This document shows positions 7,637 through 16,100 of a DNA stretch of 45,786 bases, one piece after another. The stretch is from Actinospica acidithermotolerans (lineage in GTDB: Bacteria > Actinomycetota > Actinomycetes > Streptomycetales > Catenulisporaceae): the NCBI RefSeq assembly GCF_018139625.1, contig NZ_JAGSOH010000056.1, forward strand, positions 1 to 45,786. Reading direction: 5' to 3'. Numbering within the stretch: the first letter of the stretch is position 1; each line of letters opens with the position of its first letter. The notes below the pieces were generated by a model. It was given only the letters and a program-made list of their open reading frames with translations, ran no database searches and was not told where the DNA came from. The position numbers and the translations under genes were made by a program.

Positions 7637-7924
7637 TCAGACCTCGCGGTAGTGCTCGACCTTCGGGGTCTCGGCGAAGTAGGGGCCGATCAGCGCCCGC
7701 CACTGCGGGAAGCGGTCGGACTCGCGGAAGTTGACCATGTGCGCCTCCACCGAGTCCCAGCCGACCAGCAGCAGGTAGCTCCCCGGCCGCTCGATCCCGC
7801 GGTGCATGTGCGCCCATTGAAATCCCTCGGTCTGCGCGAGGAGTTCCCTGGCCTGCGCGAACGCGGACTCAAACTTCTCCGCGTCGGCCTCGGCGATGCT
7901 GAATTCGGCGTGCTCGACGATCAT
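7637..7924 (-). CDS. antibiotic biosynthesis monooxygenase (ABM) domain protein
   Basis: A 95-residue small dimeric alpha/beta-barrel protein of the ABM/quinol monooxygenase type. The N-terminal strand MIVEHAEFSI, the ARELLAQTEGFQ helix and strand, and LLVGWDSVEAHMVNFRESDRFPQW are characteristic of family members that act on quinones or other small aromatics, or that serve only as stress proteins. The start at ATG 7924 matches family N-termini; ATG 7939 adds five residues and neither has a clear ribosome site. It is divergent from the UbiE-like methyltransferase with a 47-bp spacer. A link to quinone chemistry is suggestive only. Confidence 0.75.
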   Translation of the reverse strand: MIVEHAEFSIAEADAEKFESAFAQARELLAQTEGFQWAHMHRGIERPGSYLLLVGWDSVEAHMVNFRESDRFPQWRALIGPYFAETPKVEHYREV

Positions 7925-7971
7925 GCGGACAGCGTACATTCCCCGGCCCCGCAGCGGGTAGGAGACCGCAC

Positions 7972-8700
7972 ATGCCGAATCCGGTCGAGGTAGACGCGAA
8001 AGAGCTGTTCAGCGGCCTTCCCCAGCGCTACGACCTGCTGGCGGAAATCTTATCCTTCGGTCAGAACCGGAGATGGCGGCACACGATGGTGGACGCCGCG
8101 CTGCGCATCGCGCCCGACGCGCGGCGGGTGCTCGACGTGGCCACCGGCACGGCCGGCGTCGCGCTGCGCTGGACCGACCGCGCGCCGGTCGAGGTCACCG
8201 GCGTCGACCTGACGGAGCGGATGCTGCTGCGCGGCCGGGAGAACGTGGCCAGGAACCGCAGGGGCGACCGGATCAGGCTGCTGCTGGGCCGGGCCGAGGC
8301 GCTGCCCTTCCCGGACGCCACCTTCGACGCCGTGACCTTCACGTACCTGCTGCGCTACGTCGACGACCCCGCCGCGACACTCGTGGAGCTGGCCCGCGTC
8401 CTCAAGCCGGGCGGCGCGCTGGCCAGCCTGGAGTTCGCCGTGCCGGGCAATCCCGCCTGGCACGCCGCCTGGTACGGCTACACGCGCGCCGTACTGCCCG
8501 CGGCCGGGATGCTCACCGGCGGCCGGGAGTGGGCGAACGTCGGCAGCTTCCTCGGCCCCTCGATCAGCGGCCACTACGCGGCGCACCCGGTCGAGAGCAT
8601 CGTCGGCTACTGGCGCGCCGCCGGGATCGAGGGGGTGCGCGCCCGGCGGATGAGCCTCGGCGGCGGACTGGTGATGTGGGGCCGCAAGGCAGATGGCTGA
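7972..8700 (+). CDS. UbiE/MenG-like SAM methyltransferase
   Basis: A 242-residue class I methyltransferase most like demethylmenaquinone methyltransferase. Seen: LFSGLPQRYDLLAEILSFGQNRRWR (the UbiE-type N-terminal region), SAM motif I LDVATGTAGVAL, the DLTERMLLRGREN loop, LPFPDATFDAVTFTYLLRYVDDP, and LARVLKPGGALASLEF. Start ATG 7972 has GGAG 7 nt upstream. The last 8 bp overlap the start of the membrane-protein gene, so they are co-transcribed. A role in menaquinone or another prenylated quinone fits the neighbouring polyprenyl synthase, but a second menG elsewhere is possible, so the symbol is withheld. Confidence 0.8.
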   Translation: MPNPVEVDAKELFSGLPQRYDLLAEILSFGQNRRWRHTMVDAALRIAPDARRVLDVATGTAGVALRWTDRAPVEVTGVDLTERMLLRGRENVARNRRGDRIRLLLGRAEALPFPDATFDAVTFTYLLRYVDDPAATLVELARVLKPGGALASLEFAVPGNPAWHAAWYGYTRAVLPAAGMLTGGREWANVGSFLGPSISGHYAAHPVESIVGYWRAAGIEGVRARRMSLGGGLVMWGRKADG

Positions 8701-9442
8701 CGCTCCCCGGGCCGCGTTCTACGCGCACCGCGGCTCACCCGCCGCCGACTGGCTCACGATCCTGCACCCGCCCTACACCGCGTGGCATCTGTCCTACGTC
8801 GCGTTCGGCGCGTGCCTTGCTCCGCACATCGACTGGGCCGTGTGCTGGCTGAGCATCGCCGGGTTCCTCCTGGCAGTGGGCATCGCGGCGCACGCCCTCG
8901 ACGAATGGAACGGCCGTCCCCTCGGCACCCGAATCAGCGCACGCGCGCTGTGGACCGCCGCCGTGCTCAGCCTCACCGGCGCCGTGGCGCTGGGCATCGC
9001 GGTCCTCCGGCACGCGGGCCTCGTCCTCATTCCGTTCATGGTCGTCGGCGTAGTCCTCGTGCTCGGCTACAACCTCGAGCTGTTCAACGGCGCCCTCCAC
9101 ACGGATCTCGGCTTCGCGCTCGCCTGGGGCGCGTTTCCCGCGGCGGTCGGCTATGTGGCCCAGGCGCCGCCGTGGACCGTGGCCGGCACGCTCGCTCTCG
9201 TCCTGGTCACGGTCGCCGCCACCGCGCTCTCCGCCGCGCAGCGCCGCCTCAGCACCCCCGCGCGCTCGCTGCGCCGCAAGACACGAACCGTCTCGGGATC
9301 GATCGTTCTCGCCGACGGCACGACTCAGCCCATTGATCGCGCCACGATGCTCGCCCCGCTCGACGGCGCGCTCAAGCTGCTGTCCTCGGCGGTTCCTGCA
9401 CTCGCGGCGGCGCTGCTGCTGGCACGCTGGGCAGGACGCTGA
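8693..9442 (+). CDS. polytopic membrane protein, possibly UbiA-like
   Basis: A 249-residue protein with about 6-7 hydrophobic segments (near residues 50-67, 87-104, 108-125, 135-152, 156-172 and 225-243) and a hydrophilic loop with HALDEWNGRPLGTRIS near residue 66. That acidic loop and the setting between a quinone-type methyltransferase and a polyprenyl synthase recall UbiA-superfamily prenyltransferases, but the classical NDxxD motif is absent, so this is a weak guess. It overlaps the methyltransferase gene by 8 bp. Its last 71 bp overlap the 3' end of the convergent polyprenyl synthase gene. Function is not established. Confidence 0.7.
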   Translation: MADAPRAAFYAHRGSPAADWLTILHPPYTAWHLSYVAFGACLAPHIDWAVCWLSIAGFLLAVGIAAHALDEWNGRPLGTRISARALWTAAVLSLTGAVALGIAVLRHAGLVLIPFMVVGVVLVLGYNLELFNGALHTDLGFALAWGAFPAAVGYVAQAPPWTVAGTLALVLVTVAATALSAAQRRLSTPARSLRRKTRTVSGSIVLADGTTQPIDRATMLAPLDGALKLLSSAVPALAAALLLARWAGR

Positions 9443-10484
9443 CCTGGCTCGTCACGATCTCGACGAGCGCGATCAGCTCCTCGCGAACCGCCTCGTCCGC
9501 CAGTGGCAGCTCCCGCACATGCCCCGCGGCCTCCCGCCCCAGCGCCCGAATCCGCTCCTCCACGGCGGCCCGCGCCCCGCTCCGCACCAGCACCGCCCGC
9601 AGCTCGTCCACCGCGTCGGCCGTCCCGAGCGCCACCAGCTCCTCCAGCGCGCGCTCATCCGAGGACCGGGCCAGCGCCTCGGCCAGCAGCACAGTCCGCT
9701 TGCCGTCGCGAAGATCGTCGCCCGACGGCTTCCCGGTGGCGGCCGGATCGCCGAATGCGCCGAGCAGGTCGTCCTGGAGCTGGAACGCGATCCCGAGGGC
9801 GTCGCCGTACGCCGCGTAGCCCGCCAGCAGTTCCTTCGACGCACCGGCCAGCGCGCCGCCGAACCGCAGCGGCCCGGTCGTCGTGCACGCCGCCGTCTTC
9901 GCCCGCGCCACCTCCATCGCCGCCGCGACGGACGGCTCACCCGAGGCCTGGGTGAGGAGGTCGAGGTACTGCCCGCGCATCGTCAGCGCGCGCATCTCGT
10001 CGTACACCGGCCGTGCCCGAGCCACGGCCGCGGCCGGCACGCCGCACGTCCGCAGCAGCTGATCGGCCCAGACCAGGCACAGATCCCCGGCCGTGATCGC
10101 CGCCGACATCCCGAATCGCGCACCCGACCCGTGCCACGAGCCGCGCCGATGCTCCTGCGCGAACGCGCGGTGCACCGCGGGCGCGCCGCGCCGGGTGGCC
10201 GAGCCGTCCATCACGTCGTCATGGATCAGCGCGCACGCGTGCAGCAACTCGACGACCGCGGCGGCGCCCACGGCGCCCGACGTCTCCGGCACCCCCGCCC
10301 CCCGCCACCCGAGCAGCACGAACCGGGCCCGCAGCCGCTTCCCGCCGCGCAGGACGAGGTCCGCGATCGGCGCGTACAGCCCCCCGACCCGCGAGGAGTC
10401 GCCGTCGGCCTCCGCCAGCCGCTCCGCGAAGAAGCCGCGCAGCACGTCGTCGATCTCGCTCACCTGAGTCTTCACCCCTGCCAC
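9372..10484 (-). CDS. polyprenyl (geranylgeranyl-type) diphosphate synthase
   Basis: A 370-residue trans-isoprenyl diphosphate synthase that condenses isopentenyl diphosphate with allylic diphosphates. Seen: GGKRLRARF near residue 47, the first Asp-rich motif DDVMD (about 89-93) followed by RRG, and the second motif QLQDDLLGAFGD (about 236-247). Residues just before the first motif are HACALIH; product length set by this region would need modelling, but a C20-type product is plausible. The start is GTG 10484, with an alternative GTG at 10475; no strong ribosome site. The C-terminal 24 residues are Pro/Ala-rich, and their codons overlap the convergent membrane-protein gene by 71 bp. A lipid carrier, carotenoid or quinone role is possible. 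Confidence 0.9.
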   Translation of the reverse strand: MAGVKTQVSEIDDVLRGFFAERLAEADGDSSRVGGLYAPIADLVLRGGKRLRARFVLLGWRGAGVPETSGAVGAAAVVELLHACALIHDDVMDGSATRRGAPAVHRAFAQEHRRGSWHGSGARFGMSAAITAGDLCLVWADQLLRTCGVPAAAVARARPVYDEMRALTMRGQYLDLLTQASGEPSVAAAMEVARAKTAACTTTGPLRFGGALAGASKELLAGYAAYGDALGIAFQLQDDLLGAFGDPAATGKPSGDDLRDGKRTVLLAEALARSSDERALEELVALGTADAVDELRAVLVRSGARAAVEERIRALGREAAGHVRELPLADEAVREELIALVEIVTSQVSVLPSVPAAAPPRVQEPPRTAA

Positions 10485-10552
10485 TTACCCGCAATCGCCG
10501 CGTCCCGCCGGAGTAGCCGGAAATTGTCTGAGCGCGATGCGAAGCTGGGGGA

Positions 10553-11134
10553 ATGACGCAACGGAACACGGTAGGCACCGACGAGCGCGAAGTCCTGCTC
10601 GGCTTCCTCGACGCGCAGCGAAAGGCCCTGCGCACGGCACTGCACGGCCTCACCGAGCAGGAGGCGAGGCTCGCCCCGTCGGCGAGCGCGCTCAGCGTGG
10701 CCGGCCTGGTCAAGCACGCCGCCTCCGTCGAGCGCGAGTGGACCGGCATGATCCGGGCACAGCCCAGCAGCAACGACTTCGAGAAGCACGCCGCCTCGTT
10801 CCAGCCCGGCGAGACGTCCGTGGCCGACCTGCTGAAGGACTACGAGCGGGCCGCAGAGGACACGGATGCCGCCATCCTCGCCGCCGAGGACCTCGACCAG
10901 CCCGTCCCGATCCCCAAGGGCGTGCCCTGGTTCCCCAAGGACATCGACGCGTGGAACGTCCGCTGGGTCCTCGTCCACCTGATCGAGGAGACCGCCCGCC
11001 ACGCCGGCCACGCCGACATCGTCCGCGAGTCCGTCGACGGAGCCCAGGCGATCGAGCTCCAGGCGGCGGCCGAGGGCTGGCCCGAGAACGGCTTCATCAA
11101 GCCCTGGCGCCGAAAGGAGCAGGCCGAGGACTGA
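10553..11134 (+). CDS. DinB-like (DUF664) protein
   Basis: A 193-residue four-helix-bundle protein of the DinB/DUF664 type, common in actinobacteria. Seen: LLGFLDAQRKALRTALHGL, LVKHAASVEREW with a metal-ligand His, and HLIEETARHAGHADIVRE with two further His, consistent with the metal-binding triad. Some relatives are mycothiol- or bacillithiol-dependent transferases; activity here is unknown. GGGGGA lies immediately before the ATG. Its stop codon is inside the first copy of the 51-bp tandem array. It is divergent from the polyprenyl synthase gene. Confidence 0.85.
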   Translation: MTQRNTVGTDEREVLLGFLDAQRKALRTALHGLTEQEARLAPSASALSVAGLVKHAASVEREWTGMIRAQPSSNDFEKHAASFQPGETSVADLLKDYERAAEDTDAAILAAEDLDQPVPIPKGVPWFPKDIDAWNVRWVLVHLIEETARHAGHADIVRESVDGAQAIELQAAAEGWPENGFIKPWRRKEQAED

Positions 11135-11385
11135 CCGCGAGTCGCCACCGGCCGTCGTTCTCCGGTGGCGCGGCGACGTGGCTGACCGCGAGTCGCCGGC
11201 CGCCCTCGTTCCCCGGGGGCCTGGCGACGTGGCTGACCGCGAGTCGTCGGCCGCCCTCGTTCCCCGGGGGCGCGACCACGTGGCTGACCGCGAGTCGCCG
11301 GCCGCCCTCGTTCCCCGGGGGCGTGGCGACGTGGCTGACCGTGAGTCGTCGGCCGCCCTCGTTCCCCAGGGGCGCGGCGGCCTGG
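11131..11385. repeat. five tandem copies of a 51-bp unit
   Basis: Copies begin at 11131, 11182, 11233, 11284 and 11335, each starting CTGACCG(C/T)GAGTCG and ending GTGG or CTGG. The inner three are nearly identical; the outer two diverge. The unit is 17 codons long, so several frames stay open on both strands (17-residue repeats such as ADRESPAALVPRG). It starts on the DinB stop codon (CTGA) and fills the space between two convergent genes. Each unit contains CCCCGGGG or a variant. No start codon with a ribosome site supports translation; a minisatellite or RNA/terminator role is more likely. Confidence 0.92.
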
Positions 11386-11407
11386 CGGCCCGGCGGCGCT
11401 GCGCGCG

Positions 11408-12016
11408 TCAGGGGCGCGGACCCGCGGCGCCGGCGGTCGCTGCCCGCTGCGTGCCGTGTTCGCGCTGGTCGCGGAGTTCGCAGAAGCCGTCGGAGCCGAT
11501 GTTCAGGCCGTGGTTCGAGATGTTGTAGACGTGCTCGGTGGCGACGACCCAGGCCAGCTCGCAGATCTGGCGCTCGCTGTAGAACGGGCGCAGGCGCTCG
11601 AAGGTCTCGGGGCGCACGTGCTTGTCGGCGGCGAGTTCGCTCGCGTAGTCGAGCGCGGCGCGCTCGGCGTCGGTGAACAGCGGGCTGGTCCGGTAGGCGG
11701 CAAGGGCGTCGAGACGCTCGGCGCTGATCAGGGACTTGTCCAGGGCGTACCAGCGGGAGAAGTCCTGGCAGAACAGGCAGGCGTTCTCGCCGGCGACGCG
11801 CTCCCTGACCAGGATGACGGTCTCGGCCGGAAGCTCCAGCCTCTTGTCCAGGCGGGAGATCTTCCCCATGAAGCTGAGGAAGCTCAGCGGCATCCGGGTG
11901 CCGTAGATCGCGAACGGCGTGGGGACCTTGCCCATCTGGCGGCGGGTGAGCGCGAAGACGAGCTTGCGCAGCGCGCCGTTCGGGTTCTCGATCGGGGGCA
12001 GGTACGGCTCGGTCAT
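11408..12016 (-). CDS. carboxymuconolactone decarboxylase (AhpD-like) family protein
   Basis: A 202-residue member of the CMD/AhpD fold, which includes decarboxylases and peroxiredoxin-type reductases. Seen: ERVAGENACLFCQDFSRW, the CxxC pair of the family; the His usually three residues after the second Cys is Ser here. The distal helix pattern AALDYASELAADK and ELAWVVATEHVYN are typical. Start ATG 12016 is supported by GAAGG 9 nt upstream. It is divergent from an ECF41-like sigma factor, exactly the arrangement known for ECF41 with CMD-type COE partners, and has a candidate ECF41 promoter. The substrate is unknown. Confidence 0.85.
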   Translation of the reverse strand: MTEPYLPPIENPNGALRKLVFALTRRQMGKVPTPFAIYGTRMPLSFLSFMGKISRLDKRLELPAETVILVRERVAGENACLFCQDFSRWYALDKSLISAERLDALAAYRTSPLFTDAERAALDYASELAADKHVRPETFERLRPFYSERQICELAWVVATEHVYNISNHGLNIGSDGFCELRDQREHGTQRAATAGAAGPRP

Positions 12017-12075
12017 GGTGGTGCGCCTTCTATCGGTGTCGGTCGCTCTTCTGGTGGAACCGCATTCACCGCTAT

Positions 12076-12102
12076 GACCCGCGGCGGACCGCGAATGTGA
12101 CA
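12076..12102 (-). promoter_or_regulatory. candidate ECF41-type promoter of the CMD gene
   Basis: On the minus strand TGTCACA (12102-12096) is followed after 16 nt by GGTC (12079-12076). Published ECF41 promoters carry TGTCACA at -35 and CGTC at -10. The transcript would start about 50-60 nt before the CMD gene start at 12016. The site is in the spacer shared with the divergent sigma gene. Confidence 0.6.
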
Positions 12103-12123
12103 CGGCGTGCGAAACTGACCCGG

Positions 12124-13023
12124 ATGGACGACGTCGAATGGCTCGCCCGGGCCTTCGCCGAGCACCGGGCCCGGCTGCAGGCGATGGCGTACCGCATGCT
12201 CGGATCGTTCGCGGACGCCGAGGACGTGCTGCAGGACGCGTGGCTGCGCGCGAGCACGTCCGATGCGCACGCCGGGGAGATCGAGAATCCGGCCGGATGG
12301 CTGACGACGGTCGTCGGCCGGGTGTGCCTGAACCTGCTGCGTACGCGGCGGACGCGCGCCGAGGAGCCCTGGGAGCTGCACCTGCCCGACGCGGTGGTCA
12401 GTGCCGAGGGCGCGGCGCCGGCGCCGGAGGACGCGGCGCTGCTGTCGGACCGGGTCGGGCTCGCGCTGCAGATCGTGCTCGACGAGCTGGCCCCGGACGA
12501 GCGCGTCGCGTTCGTGCTGCACGACCTGTTCGCCGTGCCGTTCGCCGACATCGCCGCCGTGCTCGGCCGGTCCGACGCCTCCGCGCGGCAGCTCGCCAGC
12601 AGGGCCAGGCGACGCGTCGCCGACGCGGGTACGAGCGCGCCTGACCAGGACGTTCCCGGACAGCGTGCCGTGGTCGACGCGTTCTACGCGGCTGCCCGCA
12701 ACGGCGACCTCGACGGCCTGGTCGCGGTCCTGCACCCCGACGTCGTGGCCCGCGCCGACTTCGGCGGACGACGCCTGCCCACCCCGGCGATGCTCCGTGG
12801 CGCGGACGCGGTCGCCGAGAACGCGCGCATCGGCTTCATTCCCGAAGCGGACCTGCATCCGGTGCTGATCAACGGCGCGGTCGGGACCCTGGTCGTCAAG
12901 CACGGCCGCCCCTTCGCGCTGATGGCGTTCACGGTCGTGGACGGCCGCATCGCCGCGCTCGACGTTTACGGCGACCGTGCGCGGATCGCCCGGCTGGCCT
13001 ATTCGGTCCTGCGGACTCTCTGA
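12124..13023 (+). CDS. ECF41-like RNA polymerase sigma factor with SnoaL-like C-terminal domain
   Basis: A 299-residue sigma factor. Region sigma2 is at about residues 5-75 (HRARLQAMAYRMLGSFADAEDVLQDAWLR), sigma4 at about 115-170 (LDELAPDERVAFVLHDLFAVPF, DASARQLASRARRR), and a SnoaL/NTF2-like extension at about 180-295. In ECF41 proteins this tail modulates activity without a classical anti-sigma factor. The ECF41 marks appear as variants: PWELHLPD in the linker (cf. WLPEP) and ADFGGRR in the tail (cf. DGGG). Start ATG 12124 has no clear ribosome site. The divergent CMD gene with a TGTCACA promoter is the likely target. Confidence 0.88.
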   Translation: MDDVEWLARAFAEHRARLQAMAYRMLGSFADAEDVLQDAWLRASTSDAHAGEIENPAGWLTTVVGRVCLNLLRTRRTRAEEPWELHLPDAVVSAEGAAPAPEDAALLSDRVGLALQIVLDELAPDERVAFVLHDLFAVPFADIAAVLGRSDASARQLASRARRRVADAGTSAPDQDVPGQRAVVDAFYAAARNGDLDGLVAVLHPDVVARADFGGRRLPTPAMLRGADAVAENARIGFIPEADLHPVLINGAVGTLVVKHGRPFALMAFTVVDGRIAALDVYGDRARIARLAYSVLRTL

Positions 13024-13121
13024 CCCCGCCCACGGCGATGCGCGCTTCGTGCGCCGACTCCCGGGGCCGCCGACGTGATGCCAGAATGCGCGTCAGAGCC
13101 CTGAGGGAATGTGGGTATGCG

Positions 13122-16100
13122 ATGGCGGATACCGGTGCGGCGCCGAAGAGCGTCGGGAAGAGCGCCGGCCAGGACGGCGCGTGGCTGCGCAGGCTCCGGA
13201 CGAGCGCGGGCCTGACCCAGGCCCAGCTTGCCGCGCAGGCCGCGGTCGGCGTCCGGACCGTCCGCGACCTGGAACGCGGCGGGGTACGGCCGCGTGCCGC
13301 ATCGCTGCGCAGGCTCGCCGCAGCGCTCGGCATCGACGCCGATCAGCTGGACGAGCTCGCGCACGGAGACTTCCGCACCGGCCGTCCGCCCGCCGCGGAC
13401 GACCCGGACCACCCGGACCACCCGGACGAGTCGGTCTCCACCCGGCTGCGGATCGACGTCCTCGGACCGCTCTCGGTTCGCCGAGGCCCGCGCACCGTCT
13501 CGATCCCGTCGGCCATGCAGCGCACCCTGCTCGGCCTGCTCGCGATCCAGCCCGATCAGGTGGCGGGCGTCGAGGAGATCATCGACACGCTCTGGGGCAG
13601 CGCGCCGCCTCGCACCAGCCGGGAGCTCGTGCACACGTACGTCAGCAGCCTGCGTCGTCTGCTGGCAGCCCCGGGAGCACCCGCGCCCCTGCGCCGCGAG
13701 CCGACCGGCTACCGGCTACGGATCGGTCCGGAGGAATCCGACGCGGCGCACTTCGCGGATCTCGCGGCCCGAGCGCGGCGAGCGGGCGCGGCCGGGGCCG
13801 CGCAGGCCTCCTGGCAGCTGCACGGCGAGGCCCTGGCCTGCTGGCGAGGCCCGCTGTTGGCGGGCGAGAGCGGGTGGGCGGTCCAGCATCCGGCGGCGGT
13901 CTCACTCGGGGCGCTGCGGGTCGCGGTCGCGGTGGAGTGGGCCGACTTCGGCCTCGGCCTCGGCCATTACCGGCGCACGGCGCAGGTGCTGCTGGCGCTG
14001 TGCGCGCAGGAGCCGCTGCACGAGGGACTGGCGGCTCGCCTCATGGTGGCGCTGGCGGGCGAGGGACGGCAGGCCGCGGCGCTCGATCTCTACACGGGGC
14101 TGCGGGAACGGCTGGACACGGCCCTCGGCGTGAAGCCGGGACCGGAGCTCCGGGAGGCGCATCTGCGGGTGCTGCGAGGACGGCTGCCACCGGCGACGCG
14201 GCCGGTCGGCCTCGCGCACTCGACGGGGGCGGCCGGGGGTGAACGCCTGAGCCGGGGCCAGGGCGAGACGTCGAAGCCCGCTGAGTCGGGAGCGGGAAAC
14301 GCGCCGCCGGCTCGCGCCGAGGATCGACCGGGGGAGGAGCCTCGTCAGGCCGCCGCCGCGGTCGCCGCCGTGACTCCGGCGCAGATTCCCGTCGACGTCG
14401 CAGGGTTCGTCGGGCGCGAGGCCGAGTTGCGCGCCCTCGACGCGCTGCTCGCCGCCAACGACGACCACGCCTCGCGGATCGTCGTCATGACGGGCATGGG
14501 CGGTGTGGGGAAGACGGCGCTCGCCGTCCGGTGGGCGCGGGCGGCTCGCGATCGCTTCCCCGACGGTCAGCTGTACGCGGATCTGCGCGGACACGGCGTC
14601 GGCACGCCGGTCCAGCCGGTCGAGGTGATCGCCGGGTTCCTCGGCGCGTTCGGCGTCGCGGCGGCGCAGGTGCCCGGCGACGAGGATCAGGCCTCTGCGC
14701 TGCTGCGCAGCGTCCTGGACCGTCGGCGGGTCCTGATACTCCTGGACAACGCCGCCGACGTCGAGCAGGTCCGGCCGCTGCTTCCGGCGTCGGCCGGATG
14801 CGCGGCGATCGTGACCTCGCGGCGGCGGCTCGGCGGCCTCGTGGCACGGGACGGAGCCGCGGTCGTCGACGTGCGGCCGCTGAGCGCCGCCGAGTCCGCC
14901 GACCTCCTCGCCCGCGCCATAGGCCCGGCGCGCGCGCAGGCGGAAACCGAGGCCGTCGCCCAGATCGCGGACCTGTGCGCGCATCTGCCGCTCGCCCTCC
15001 GGATCACGGCGGCGAACCTCGCCACCCGGCCCGCGCACAGCGTCGCCGACCACGTCACGCGGCTGACCGCCGATGGGCGGCTCGACGCGCTCGCCGTCGA
15101 GGGCGATCCGCACACCGCCGTCCGGGCGACGTTCGAGCTGTCCTGCGCCGCGCTCCACCCCGGCGACCTGCACGTCTTCCGGCTGGCCGGGCTCGCGCCG
15201 GGACCCGACGTGACCGCCGGGCAGGTGGCGGCGCTGGCCGACGTGCCCATCGCCGCGGCGCGCGCGGTGCTCGGGCGGCTCGAGGATCGCAACCTGCTGT
15301 TCGAGTACACGAGCGGCCGGTTCAAGTTCCACGATCTGGTGCGCTTGTACGCGTTCGAACTCGCCGAGGGCGCCGAGAGCGCGCGGTCGCTCGACGACGC
15401 CCGGGACCGGTTGACCGCGTACTACCTCGCGGGCACGTCGCGTGCCGCGCGTCTGCTGTACCCGCACATCCTCCAACTGCCGGGCTACGGCAGCGGACCG
15501 GACTCCGACCGCGACGGCGTCGGTCCGGTCTTCAAGGACGGCCGTGCCGCGCTCGCCTGGCTGGATGCGGAACGTCCCGGCCTGGTCGCGGCCACCGTGC
15601 AGCTCGCGGACGCCGGCGCCGTCCTCCCGGCCCTGGAGCTCGCGGACCGGCTCACCGGCTATCTGCATCTGCGCGGCGACCGCGCCCACTGGCCCACCAT
15701 CGCACGGGTCTCGCTCCAGGTGGCCTCGCAGCACGGCGGTGACACGCAGCTGGCCATGGCGTGGTTGCACTGCGGGATGGCCACGCGTGCTGCCGCGGAC
15801 CAGGAGTCCTCCGCCGGCCACTTCACCCGCAGCGCCGAGGCCGCGCACCGCGCGGGCTGGGTCGCGGGTGAGGCCGTCGCGTTGAACAACCTGGCCACGG
15901 CCCTGTGGGCCCGCGGCCACAAGACCGAGGCGGTGAACCGGCTGGGCGAAGCGCTCGCGTTGCACCGCCTCAGCGGGCGCACCGCCGGCGAGGCCGTGAC
16001 CCTCGCCAACCTCGGCTCGGCCCACATCGAGCTGGCCCGCGACGCCGACCGCGAACTGCGCCGCACTCAGCTCGATCAGGCTCTGGGCCTGATCAACCAG

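Noticed and set aside
10537-11676. 379-codon plus-strand frame running through DinB, the 51-bp repeats and into the CMD gene
   Set aside because: It is out of frame with DinB and has no ribosome site; open only because of GC bias and the repeat length.
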